A DNA stretch of 12,546 nucleotides. It comes from an uncultured Eubacteriales bacterium (lineage in GTDB: Bacteria > Bacillota > Clostridia > Oscillospirales > Butyricicoccaceae). The position numbers were made by a program, and so were the translations under genes. This document shows, one piece after another, positions 1 through 8,051 of this stretch (position 1 is its first letter; each line of letters starts with the position of its first letter). The notes under the pieces are model-generated. The model was not told where the DNA came from, made no database searches, and saw nothing but the letters and a program-made list of their open reading frames with translations. Location of the stretch: contig CAJUGU010000117.1 of the NCBI GenBank assembly GCA_910586105.1, positions 1 to 12,546 on the forward strand. Direction: 5' to 3'.

Positions 1-2
1 CG

Positions 3-1766
3 GAAGCCCCTGCGGCTGCCGCCCCGGAAGCGCCCGCGGCGGAGGCTGCGCCGCTGATCCGCAACAAATACGCGGATAAAATGAACTCGAAAAAGAAAAA
101 GCTGCCCGGGAAGGCGAAGGCTGCGATCGGCGTGATCGTGGCGGCGCTGCTGGGCGGCGGGGGCTATTTTGCCGTTACGCACACGGACGGGACGGATATC
201 GCGTCCGAAGACACGGCCTTCTCCGAGATTGGGTTCCTGGAGACCTATGTAGAAGGCTACGGCCAGACCGCCGCCCGGCGCAGCGAGGAGCTTGGCAAAG
301 ATATCAAGGGTACCGTGACCGAAGTGCTGGTCGAGCCCGGCGACGCGGTCGCGGCGGGCGATACGCTGCTCATCATCGACCCGACGGAGACCCGCACGGA
401 GCTGCAAGAGGCGATGGACGAGGAGGAGGACGCCCGCAAGGGGATCGAATCCGCCCAGCGCAGCCTTCGCGCGGCGCAGGAAGCCGCGGGCGCGCTGAGC
501 GTATCGGCCCCGTTTGCGGGCAAGCTCATCCCGGATGAAGAGGCGGGCGAGCTGAGCGTGCGCGTCGGCGACGAGCTTTCCTCGGGGACGACGATCGGGG
601 TGATGGTCGACGACAGCATCCTGCACGTGCCGCTGTATTACAGCTACGCCTACATAGACAGCATCACCGAAGGGATGCCCGCGACGGTCTCGGTCGCGTA
701 TACCATGACCTCCGTGCCCGCCACGGTCGAAAAGGTCGAAAAGATCGAACGCATTTCGCCGGACGGCGCGAAGACCTTCCGGGTGACGCTGGCCTTCGAC
801 AACCCCGGCACGCTGACGAAGGGCATGGACGCAATCGGCACCATCCTGATCGACGGCGCGCCGGTCGTCCCCGCCGATACCGGCAAGCTGGAATACCATC
901 AGGAGAAGCCGGTCGTGCTGGAAAGCGGCGGAACCGTGACCTCGGTCTCCGGGCTGAGCTATTACCGGTTCAGCGCCGGGCAAACGATCCTCAGCCTGTC
1001 CAACCCGGACGTGACCGACGCGCTGGAAAGCGCGCGTGCCGGGGTCGAGAGCCAGCAGAAAATGTATGAAAAGAAGCAGGAGCGGGTGGCCGAGCTGGAA
1101 GCGCTGATCGAAGGCGCGACGGTCACCTCGCCGATCGACGGGATCGTGGTCGATATCTCCGCGCTGGAAGGCAGCAAGGTCGACGGCCAGCGGGCGATCT
1201 GCACGGTTGCCGACTTGAACAACATTGTCGTCAACGCGACCATCCCCGAACTGGATATCGATAAGGTACAGACCGGCCAGCCGGTCATGCTTTCGATGGA
1301 CTCGGGCGATACGTTCACCGGCACGGTCACGACCGTTTCCATGCAGGCGGAATCCTCCGAAGGCAGCCGGGGCGGCAGCTCGATCAATTTCCCCATCGTC
1401 ATCACGGTGGACGAGGTCGAGGGGCAGACGCTTTCGCCCAACCGCTCGATTGAATTCAAGATCACGACCGCGTCCAGCACGGACTGCGTGATCGTGCCCT
1501 CGTCGGCGGTCGTCTACACGACGGACGGCGCGGCGGTCTACGCGAAGGAGGCCGAAGGCGTGACTTTTGAAAACGCGATGCCGGTACCGGAGGGCAGCGA
1601 AGTGCCGGAGGGCTTTGTGCTCGTCCCGGTCGAGACCGGCATCTATGACGAAACGAACACCGAGATCCTTTCCGGGATCGGCGAAGGCGTCGAGGTCTAC
1701 CTTGCCGCGCCGCAGGACGCCTGGCAGCAATATGAACAGCAGATGTCCACCGTTGCGGTTGGCTAA
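3..1766 (+). CDS. Membrane-anchored HlyD/MacA-like adaptor of an ABC efflux system (5' partial)
   Basis: The protein joins an ABC exporter to extracytoplasmic partners; it has one membrane anchor and an outside body. Numbering from the Met at 81 (561 aa), a Lys-rich start is followed by a TM segment at about 13-32. A biotinyl-lipoyl half (about 73-101, with VEPGDAVAAGD), a short helical hairpin (102-136), a second lipoyl half (139-178) and a beta-barrel part (179-255) follow. A second similar set occupies about 275-460 (coiled coil 309-346, SPIDGIVVD near 352), then a membrane-proximal part. The Met at 81 has no ribosome binding site, and the frame is open back to base 3, encoding an Ala/Pro/Glu-rich stretch. 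I therefore think the true start lies upstream of the window; 81 is the alternative. The ATPase and permease genes follow directly, which fits a MacA/YknX-type role. Family is confident; substrate is unknown. Confidence 0.9.
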   Translation, partial: EAPAAAAPEAPAAEAAPLIRNKYADKMNSKKKKLPGKAKAAIGVIVAALLGGGGYFAVTHTDGTDIASEDTAFSEIGFLETYVEGYGQTAARRSEELGKDIKGTVTEVLVEPGDAVAAGDTLLIIDPTETRTELQEAMDEEEDARKGIESAQRSLRAAQEAAGALSVSAPFAGKLIPDEEAGELSVRVGDELSSGTTIGVMVDDSILHVPLYYSYAYIDSITEGMPATVSVAYTMTSVPATVEKVEKIERISPDGAKTFRVTLAFDNPGTLTKGMDAIGTILIDGAPVVPADTGKLEYHQEKPVVLESGGTVTSVSGLSYYRFSAGQTILSLSNPDVTDALESARAGVESQQKMYEKKQERVAELEALIEGATVTSPIDGIVVDISALEGSKVDGQRAICTVADLNNIVVNATIPELDIDKVQTGQPVMLSMDSGDTFTGTVTTVSMQAESSEGSRGGSSINFPIVITVDEVEGQTLSPNRSIEFKITTASSTDCVIVPSSAVVYTTDGAAVYAKEAEGVTFENAMPVPEGSEVPEGFVLVPVETGIYDETNTEILSGIGEGVEVYLAAPQDAWQQYEQQMSTVAVG

Positions 1767-1781
1767 AAGGGGAGGGGCGTT

Positions 1782-2530
<749 letters not shown>

Positions 2531-2534
<4 letters not shown>

Positions 2535-3766
2535 ACGCCACACAAACCTTTTCCATGGCGGTAAAATCGGTGCTGTCGAACAAAATCCGCTCGCTGCTCA
2601 CGATGCTGGGCATCATCATCGGCGTTGCGACGGTCATTATTCTGGTCGCGAGCGCGCAGGCGGAGCAGAAATATACCCGCCTCCAGCTGGAGGCGATGGG
2701 CGCGAACCGCATTCAGGTCGGGTGCTACGCCAACAACACCCGCCTGATGGAGGAAGTGGCCGCATTCTGTCAGGGGCAGGTCGGCGAAACGCTGGCGACC
2801 TTCGGGCAGTATGTCTGGGCGTATGACATCTCGCTGAAATACCGCAGCAAGGAAATGAGCATGGACAACGGCGGCGGCGCCTACTTCATCGACGGCGGCT
2901 ATTCGGCCTCGACCGGGCGTTACATCTCGATCGGGCGCGATATCACCGACGCCGACGTGCGCAACCAGTCGCGCGTGTGCGTGATCGGCGACGCGGTACG
3001 CAAATACTTTTTCGGCGCAATGAGCCCGATCGACCAGAAGATCAAGATCAACGGGCAGAGCTTCACGGTCGTCGGCGTGTACGAACCGCTTTACGGCAGC
3101 AAGCTGAACACCGAAGACCAGATTCTTTGTATGCCGATGTCGCTCCAGCGGCGCGTATCCCAATATTATGGGGAGCAGACCCCGGACCTGGCCATGACGG
3201 CGATCGACCGCGAATCTTCCGACAAATTCTGCAAGGAGATCATCGAAAAGTTCGAGCAGCGGTTCCAGGACAGCAACGGGTATTTTTACGCCGACTCGAT
3301 CGGGCAGGCGCAGGACCAGATGGAGCAGTCGCAGAACAAGGAAGCCGCGAAAACGGCGGGCATTGCGGCGATCTCGCTGCTGGTCGGCGGCATCGGCATC
3401 ATGAACATCATGCTGGTGACGGTGACCGAGCGCACGCGCGAGATTGGCATCCGCATGGCAATCGGCGCGCGCAAGCGGGATATCATCAGCCAGTTCCTGA
3501 TCGAATCGGCGGTGATCTCGTGCATGGGCGGGCTGATCGGCATCTTTTTCGGGTTCATCGGCTCGGCGATCTGGGGCAATATGATGTTTGGCAGCATAGT
3601 CGACAGCCCATGGATGCCGAAGGTCGACGCCTTCCTGGTCATGCCGAGCTTTGGGCTGGTGCTGGGGGCGTTCCTGTTTTCGGCGCTGCTCGGCATCCTG
3701 TTCGGGCTGTACCCGGCGAACAAGGCGGCGTCCATGCAGCCGGTCGACGCGCTGCGCACGCAGTGA
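2531..3766 (+). CDS. ABC transporter permease, MacB/FtsX family
   Basis: A 411-aa inner-membrane permease with four TM segments in the MacB order. TM1 is near residues 21-41 (SLLTMLGIIIGVATVIILVA). A large extracytoplasmic MacB_PCD-like domain spans about 45-270. Three C-terminal TM segments lie at about 277-297, 323-350 and 375-397. Family hallmarks are the conserved loop after TM2 (TERTREIGIRMAIGA) and the C-terminal PANKAASMQPVDALR motif. Its ATG overlaps the ATPase TGA (ATGA at 2531-2534), with GGAAGGGGG upstream at 2514-2522, so translational coupling is likely. Proteins of this class do not form a classical channel; in studied MacB the periplasmic domain moves with ATP hydrolysis and drives export through partner proteins. 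No outer-membrane TolC partner is expected in a Gram-positive cell. Substrate could be a peptide, lipid or antibiotic; the sequence does not say. Confidence 0.95.
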
Positions 3767-3775
3767 CCGCAATTA

Positions 3776-3840
3776 GGCCTGCATCCATCCTGCCGGAAGC
3801 GGCGGCTTTCCCGCCGCCGTCCCGCGCCGTGACGCAGGCC
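3776..3840 (+). other. Nested GC-rich inverted repeats between permease and SLH genes
   Basis: In the 112-base gap after the permease, GCGGCGG (3799-3805) and CCGCCGC (3811-3817) form a perfect 7-bp stem with a 5-base loop. It is enclosed by the outer arms GGCCTGC (3776-3782) and GCAGGCC (3834-3840). No T-tract follows, so this is not a standard intrinsic terminator. I see no convincing promoter between it and the SLH gene. It may lower read-through or stabilise the upstream mRNA end; that is inference. Confidence 0.5.
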
Positions 3841-3878
3841 CTGAGTTTTGATCTATGCTTTTGGGAGGATATACAGAA

Positions 3879-6254
3879 ATGAAGAAACGGATCCTTTCCT
3901 CGGTGCTTGCCGCGGCGCTGCTATCCCAATCGGCGGGCGCCGTCTTCAACGACATCCAGGACATCTACACCCAGCAGGCGGCGAGCTCGCTTGCGGGCAT
4001 GGGGATCGTCACCGGCACGACCTATGGGGTATTCGACCCCGACCGGCTGCTCACCCGTGCGGAATTCACCCGCATCGCGATCGGCGCGCTGGGGATCACC
4101 AACGTTGATAACTACAGCAGCTACACCATTTTTCCCGACGTACCGGCGGGGAACTGGGCGGCCGGCTGGGTGAACGCCGCCGTGCGGCACCCGGACATCA
4201 TTGAGGCGTATAAAGACACGCCCATCATCCGGGGGCTGGCCGACGGCACCTTCGGCCCCAATAACGTCATCACCCTGGGCGAAGGGTGTACGATCGCGCT
4301 GCGGCTGCTGGGCTATGGGACCGCCGACATCGGCCCCTTCTGGCCGAACGATTATGTTGCGAAAGCGCGGGCGCTGGGCCTGCTGACCAACCTGCCCGTC
4401 ACCGACCCGAACGGCGCGCTGACCCGCGGGCATGCGGCGATCCTGTTCCGCAACACGCTGACGGCGCAGATGAAGGACGGCAAATCGATGCTGTCGAGCC
4501 TTTCGGGCGGTACGCCGGTCGAGCATTCGATCCTCGTGGCGACGAGCGCGACCGACTCCACGCTGACGGCCAGCCAGGCGGTCTTCTATGAGCCGGGCGG
4601 CGAAGACGGCAAGGGCACGCTGATGAAACGGCAGCTGATCGGCCAGATCGACGCGACGCTGGTCGGCACGCAGGGCGTGGTGATCTTCGACAGGGCGCGC
4701 ACGGATCATGTGCGCGGGTTCCTGCCGGATCAAAGCACCTCGCGGCAGATCCTCGCGACGCGCGTCGAACCGGACGGCATCCTGACCGAAGACGCGGGCT
4801 TTATCGAGATCCCGCGCCACACGCCGCTGGTCGCGCTGGGGAATGTCGGCGATTACGGCGCGAACTGGTTCGACCTGTCGGAAAACACGCCGGTCAACCT
4901 GTATTATGACGCCAACGGCGTCCTCCAAATGGTCTCGGAGAGCGCGGAGCATTACAACTACCCGATCATCATCGTCGATATCAACGGCGGCGCGAAGGAT
5001 ATCCCGTCCGGCTGGGCGATCGAAAAGAACGGCCGGAAGATCAAGGAAAACCAGATCGAGAGATACGACGTGATCACCCTTGACCACAAGAACAAGACCG
5101 CGCGCGTATGCAGCGACCGTCTGACCGGCGTCTATGAGCTTGGCGTGCCGTCCTACCGGTACCCCGAAACGATCACGGTCATGGGCGCGGAGCTTTCGGT
5201 GCCGGAGCAGTACGCGACCAGCTTCAAGTCGTTCGAGCCGAACCAGTTCATTACGCTGCTGTTCGATTCCTACGGACGGATCTGCGGCGCGGTCGACGAC
5301 AAGCGCGCGAAAAAGACGATGGAAGGCGTCGTCGTCGCCTGCACGAGCACGACGGCAAGCGTCCGCCTGAACTGCGGCGTGACGGTCAAGGGCGATCTCG
5401 CGCCCCGCAAGGTCGAAGACGAATTCGGCGAAAAGGTCGAGGTCGAGGAGATCGACGAAGACCTTGTCGGCCAGCAGGTCAGCGTGATGCAGGATTCCAC
5501 GGGCAAGCTGGTGCTCACCCGCCTGCGCACGACCACCTTCAACACGAAGGACGGCAACTGGGACGTGGAAAACCGGGTAATCGGCACGACGCCGGTCTCG
5601 CCGAAGGTGCAGATCTACGAACGGGTCGGTGGGAACTCCCCGCTTTCGCCGCTGTCGATCCATGACATCCCGACCGATTTTGTCCCGGCGTCCCAGATCC
5701 TTTCGACCCGCACCGACTCTGCGGGAACGATCGTGACGATCATCCTGCGCGATGTGAGCGGCGACAACTGGATCTATGGCATGGTGAAAGACAAGACCAC
5801 CGAGATTGAGCAGGATCCGTATGTTGACGAAGAGACGGGCGAAGTGATCCAGCCCGACCCGATCTATGATTACCGGGTCGAGATCACGACGCTGATCGAC
5901 GGGAAGAGCGAGACCCGCGAATTCCTGCTGGAAAACGACCTTGGCCGCAAACTGAAATACGACCAGGTGGTAGGCCTGCCGGTATCGGCGCTGACCAACA
6001 ACACCCGCGTCTACCTGTCGCTCCAGATCCCGGAGCAGGTCGACACCGTCGGGCTGGAAGCCTTCACGGGTTATGAAGCCGTGAACACGAGGGAAGGGTA
6101 TTTCACGATCGCGGACGACGTGCCGGTCTACTCGCGGAAGCTGAAAAAATGCATCACCCTCCGGGAAGCGAAGGCGAATTATACGTCGTTCACGCTGTAC
6201 GCCGAAAAGGGCGTGAAGGAAGGCGGAAAGATCCGGATCATCGTCGTCGGCTGA
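3879..6254 (+). CDS. Secreted S-layer homology (SLH) domain protein
   Basis: A 791-aa exported, wall-associated protein. The start at 3879 is preferred over the in-frame ATG at 3855 because GGGAGG at 3863-3868 sits just upstream, and because it gives a clean signal peptide (MKKR, hydrophobic core, SAGA; cleavage probably after residue 21). Three SLH repeats follow: about 22-75 (ending LLTRAEFTRIAIGALG), 83-150 (FPDVPAGNWAAGWV to GEGCTIALRLLGY) and 154-200 (FWPNDY to ALTRGHAAILFRNTL). SLH trimers normally bind pyruvylated secondary wall polymers. The remaining ~590 residues are beta-rich with many charged stretches and no recognised enzyme motif or TM segment; I cannot name a domain there. The gene lies 112 bases after the MacB-like permease on the same strand, so it could be a partner or cargo of that exporter. 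The SLH call is firm; the role of the C-terminal part is unknown. Confidence 0.92.
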   Translation: MKKRILSSVLAAALLSQSAGAVFNDIQDIYTQQAASSLAGMGIVTGTTYGVFDPDRLLTRAEFTRIAIGALGITNVDNYSSYTIFPDVPAGNWAAGWVNAAVRHPDIIEAYKDTPIIRGLADGTFGPNNVITLGEGCTIALRLLGYGTADIGPFWPNDYVAKARALGLLTNLPVTDPNGALTRGHAAILFRNTLTAQMKDGKSMLSSLSGGTPVEHSILVATSATDSTLTASQAVFYEPGGEDGKGTLMKRQLIGQIDATLVGTQGVVIFDRARTDHVRGFLPDQSTSRQILATRVEPDGILTEDAGFIEIPRHTPLVALGNVGDYGANWFDLSENTPVNLYYDANGVLQMVSESAEHYNYPIIIVDINGGAKDIPSGWAIEKNGRKIKENQIERYDVITLDHKNKTARVCSDRLTGVYELGVPSYRYPETITVMGAELSVPEQYATSFKSFEPNQFITLLFDSYGRICGAVDDKRAKKTMEGVVVACTSTTASVRLNCGVTVKGDLAPRKVEDEFGEKVEVEEIDEDLVGQQVSVMQDSTGKLVLTRLRTTTFNTKDGNWDVENRVIGTTPVSPKVQIYERVGGNSPLSPLSIHDIPTDFVPASQILSTRTDSAGTIVTIILRDVSGDNWIYGMVKDKTTEIEQDPYVDEETGEVIQPDPIYDYRVEITTLIDGKSETREFLLENDLGRKLKYDQVVGLPVSALTNNTRVYLSLQIPEQVDTVGLEAFTGYEAVNTREGYFTIADDVPVYSRKLKKCITLREAKANYTSFTLYAEKGVKEGGKIRIIVVG

Positions 6255-6300
6255 CGGACCGCCGAACGGCTGCAACGAAAAAATCAAACAAAAGACCAAA

Positions 6301-6337
6301 ACGCCGCAGCGGGCAAAGACCCGCCGCGGCGTTTTTT
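6301..6337 (+). terminator. Intrinsic terminator of the efflux/SLH unit, probably bidirectional
   Basis: A 13-bp stem (6301-6313 with 6320-6332, one A/C mismatch at 6308/6325), loop CAAAGA, followed by a T-run at 6332-6337. It lies 46 bases after the SLH stop and just before the end of the convergent minus-strand gene (stop at 6345). On the minus strand the stem is followed by TTTTGG and TTTT, so it may also weakly terminate that gene. Confidence 0.9.
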
Positions 6338-6344
6338 CAAGCAC

Positions 6345-7220
6345 TTATTCCGAAAAGGGCGCAGGACATCCGGCAAAAATATTCTCGCCTTCAAACAGGG
6401 TCCCATTGAAGGACGAACGCCCGTCCCCGGAGAGATCGTCGAACGGATCGGGGCAATCGATTTTCCTGAAATCGGACTTCCCGGCGGAAGTGGAGGAAGA
6501 TTCGTGGATGGTATTCAGGATAGCGGGGAGGTAGCTCTGGATCTTCGTCCAATATTCCGGGACATAGGCAGCGAGCGCCACGAACGGCATTTGAAGCAGG
6601 TTACTCGGGTAGAAATAATAACCGCAGGTGTTCTGGATACCGATCTGCTGGTCAAGATCGGTCAGGACGGCAAAACTGAGCATTGTCTCGTGAAAATCGG
6701 CCGCAATGGAATAGCAGACTGCCATTCCCAATTTCATTTCGGCGGTTTCGACCCAAAAAACGCCATTTGCGATCGCCTTTGAACGAAGCGGCGGCCCCCA
6801 CGGGGTTGATGTAGGCGCTGGGAACTCCCCGAAATACTCGGGGTAATAGCGCATACCTTCGGACAGCTCCGTGCGGAGCAGCTCGGCGGGCTGACGGATC
6901 CCGTTTTCCGTTTGATATTTATGGATCTCGTATTGAAGGATCGGCCAGCCGTTGCCGGTTTTATAGGGGAACAGCACGAGATCGGGGCAGGAAGGCAGGG
7001 GGGATCCATAGGCGCGGGCTTTTGGCGGGACGGCGGGGGAATCGGGGAGCACGAGGGCCCATTCGGCGCCATATTCATATTTTTTGGATTTATCGGTTTC
7101 GATATAGTACACACCGGGGCATATCAGATTTGCGCGAATGATTTCGCCGAGGTCTTCCTGTTCTTCGGGGAAACCGCCCGCCGGGCGATAGGGTAACTGT
7201 AAAGACGCAAATTCTTCCAT
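6345..7220 (-). CDS. Hypothetical protein, no domain recognised
   Basis: A 291-aa soluble-looking protein with no signal peptide or TM segment. The start is supported by GGAGGT about 10 bases upstream on the minus strand (7230-7235). Composition is rich in Pro, Tyr, Phe and Trp. A central conserved-looking block reads MRYYPEYFGEFPAPTSTPWG, then a Val-Phe-Trp-Val-Glu-Thr segment and a Cys-Gly-Tyr-Tyr-Phe-Tyr-Pro segment. I have an impression of similar unnamed proteins in gut Clostridia, but no function and no motif I would trust for catalysis. It is transcribed away from the XRE regulator, across a 155-base AT-rich spacer full of repeat motifs, so that regulator may control it. Its base composition is visibly less GC-rich than the efflux and kinase operons, hinting at an accessory or acquired pair. 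Coding status is well supported; function is unknown. Confidence 0.82.
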   Translation of the reverse strand: MEEFASLQLPYRPAGGFPEEQEDLGEIIRANLICPGVYYIETDKSKKYEYGAEWALVLPDSPAVPPKARAYGSPLPSCPDLVLFPYKTGNGWPILQYEIHKYQTENGIRQPAELLRTELSEGMRYYPEYFGEFPAPTSTPWGPPLRSKAIANGVFWVETAEMKLGMAVCYSIAADFHETMLSFAVLTDLDQQIGIQNTCGYYFYPSNLLQMPFVALAAYVPEYWTKIQSYLPAILNTIHESSSTSAGKSDFRKIDCPDPFDDLSGDGRSSFNGTLFEGENIFAGCPAPFSE

Positions 7221-7262
7221 TTTATTTTGACCTCCATGTGATAATATATGTTTGGTAAACTT

Positions 7263-7291
7263 AAGATATCACATTTTCACCAAAATATCAA
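7263..7291 (-). promoter_or_regulatory. Candidate promoter of the minus-strand hypothetical gene
   Basis: Read on the minus strand: -35 TTGATA (7286-7291, 5/6 consensus), a 17-base spacer, and -10 TATCTT (7263-7268, 4/6). It lies about 43 bases upstream of the start codon at 7220, in AT-rich DNA. The -10 overlaps one repeat (GTAAACTTAAG) and the -35 abuts a palindrome, as expected for a repressed promoter. A second AT-rich stretch closer to the gene (TATATTAT, about 7241-7248) could serve as an alternative -10. Confidence 0.5.
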
Positions 7292-7292
7292 G

Positions 7293-7308
7293 TAAAACTT
7301 TAGTTTTA
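7293..7308. promoter_or_regulatory. Candidate operator: 16-base inverted repeat with a related upstream copy
   Basis: TAAAACT (7293-7299), two central T bases, then AGTTTTA (7302-7308) form a perfect inverted repeat. A related sequence, GTAAACTTAAG at 7255-7265, resembles the left part of this site, GTAAAACTTTAG at 7292-7303. The two copies bracket the candidate minus-strand promoter. Small XRE/Cro-type repressors usually bind such paired dyads next to their own gene; binding here is inference. Confidence 0.45.
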
Positions 7309-7344
7309 GGTCGATAAGTACAGTCGTGCAAGGGTATCATATCG

Positions 7345-7350
7345 TATAAT
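7345..7350 (+). promoter_or_regulatory. Candidate -10 box of the XRE regulator gene
   Basis: A perfect TATAAT 32-38 bases before the candidate start codons of the regulator. No good -35 is seen at the usual distance (7321-7328 reads CAGTCGTG), so the promoter may be weak. It is flanked by the inverted arms GTGCAA (7326-7331) and TTGCAC (7360-7365), a possible binding site for autoregulation. Confidence 0.5.
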
Positions 7351-7375
7351 AAAAATAGCTTGCACAAAAGGAAAT

Positions 7376-7705
7376 ATGGGAATGGAAACATATGATAGAG
7401 GCTTCCGGCTGAAAAAACTGCGGAAGGCACGAAAACTTACGCAGCAACAGGTAGCGGAACGGCTGGAGGTCACAGCTTCCATTATAAGCGCATATGAATG
7501 CAATACCTCTGCGCCAAGTATAGAAACTTTGGAACAGTTAGCGATCCTGTACCGCGCATCGACCGATTATATTTTAGGTTTGGATCACCGGAAATGCATT
7601 TTCATCGACGACCTGACGGAAAGCCAGCAAAAGACGGTTGAAGGCATGGTGGAGCTGTTGCGGGCCGAATTCCAGAAGAAGGACGTTAAATTCATCCAGC
7701 GGTAA
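7376..7705 (+). CDS. Small XRE/Cro-type helix-turn-helix transcriptional regulator
   Basis: A 107-109 aa DNA-binding protein. The N-terminal XRE-type HTH runs from about residue 8 to 70: GFRLKKLRKARKLTQQQVAERLEVTASIISAYE is the classical helix 1-3 pattern, followed by PSIETLEQLAILYRASTDYILGLD, the standard end of this domain. The remaining ~38 residues are charged, include a helical LTESQQKTVEGMVELLRAEF stretch, and probably help dimerise. Two starts are possible. ATG 7376 is only 4 bases from the AAAAGG at 7366-7371, whereas ATG 7382 has a 10-base spacing and is slightly preferred. The gene diverges from the 291-aa hypothetical gene and is followed within 30 bases by a strong terminator, so it is probably monocistronic. 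It likely represses itself and perhaps its divergent neighbour. The family is certain; the signal it answers is unknown. Confidence 0.92.
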   Translation: MGMETYDRGFRLKKLRKARKLTQQQVAERLEVTASIISAYECNTSAPSIETLEQLAILYRASTDYILGLDHRKCIFIDDLTESQQKTVEGMVELLRAEFQKKDVKFIQR

Positions 7706-7736
7706 CGTATAGACCCGGCGGTAACGCATGCGGTAA
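7699..7736 (+). repeat. Short direct repeats GCGGTAA(CG) x3
   Basis: GCGGTAACG occurs at 7699-7707, overlapping the last codons of the regulator, and at 7718-7726. The shorter GCGGTAA occurs at 7730-7736. Spacings are 19 and 12 bases. The copies are too short to class as a known element, and chance is possible in this GC background. Confidence 0.35.
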
Positions 7737-7780
7737 AAAGCCCTGTGGAGCGGCAATCCTGCCGGCTCCACAGGGCTTTT
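7736..7780. terminator. Strong bidirectional intrinsic terminator
   Basis: A perfect 15-bp stem (AAAAGCCCTGTGGAG at 7736-7750 with 7766-7780) is extended by CGGCA/TGCCG (7751-7755 with 7760-7764; G7765 bulged) around the loop ATCC. It ends in TTTT on the plus strand and TTTTT on the minus strand. It terminates the XRE gene, and could also stop any minus-strand transcript coming from 7786-7960. Confidence 0.88.
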
Positions 7781-7785
7781 CCCAT

Positions 7786-7955
7786 AGGCCGGTTCGGGAA
7801 CCGAAACGCCATACTATCCCGGACCGGCCTGAACCGCAAGCGCTCCGCGGATACAAACCGGTTCACCGCCCCGCATATAGGCGGGTGCGCACCTTGAAAG
7901 CAAAAGCTATACCATGCGGGAGCCGTTCAGCCGCTCCCGCATACCCTGCTTTTGC
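7786..7955. other. Chain of adjacent stem-loops in a non-coding region; possible structured RNA or intergenic repeat
   Basis: Five inverted repeats follow one another almost without gaps. AGGCCGGT 7786-7793 pairs with 7823-7830, with an inner TCGG/CCGA hairpin at 7794-7804. GAACCG 7831-7836 pairs with 7859-7864. CCCGC 7870-7874 pairs with 7881-7885. GGTGCGCACC at 7884-7893 is self-complementary. A two-tier hairpin comprises GCAAAAGC 7900-7907 with 7948-7955, enclosing ATGCGGGAG 7914-7922 with 7934-7942. No supported CDS covers this. On the minus strand the array would end at the bidirectional terminator, as a non-coding RNA would. I do not recognise it as tmRNA, SRP RNA, RNase P, 6S RNA or a known riboswitch. 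Confidence 0.45.
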
Positions 7956-8051
7956 AAGCCCGCGCAGCCCCCTCCGCCGAAAAGCCGGCCGCCGTCTCAG
8001 CCCTGTCCGCGCCCCGCCGCCGCCGCGCGGGCACTTTCCCGCAGATTCGCA
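7956..8051. other. GC-rich intergenic stretch without a gene
   Basis: A C-rich stretch between the stem-loop chain and the kinase promoter. Apart from a small GCGGG/CCCGC hairpin near 8026-8042, I see no ORF with a ribosome binding site, no promoter and no RNA gene here. Confidence 0.5.

Noticed and set aside
3855..3878. Earlier ATG for the SLH protein
   Set aside because: It lies upstream of the GGGAGG site that serves ATG 3879, and would add eight residues ahead of a classical MKKR signal peptide.
3921..6344. 807-codon open frame on the minus strand opposite the SLH gene
   Set aside because: It mirrors the codon phase of a GC-rich gene, has an Arg/Asp/Val-rich implausible translation and no ribosome binding site. 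The plus-strand protein has a signal peptide and SLH repeats.
7585..7866. 93-codon minus-strand frame (GTG start) overlapping the XRE gene and the stem-loop region
   Set aside because: It has no good ribosome binding site and crosses a strong terminator stem and the XRE coding sequence; the Arg/Phe-rich translation looks like a translated inverted-repeat region.
7736..7955. CRISPR array or integron-type repeat array
   Set aside because: The stems differ from one another in sequence; there are no regularly spaced identical repeats.
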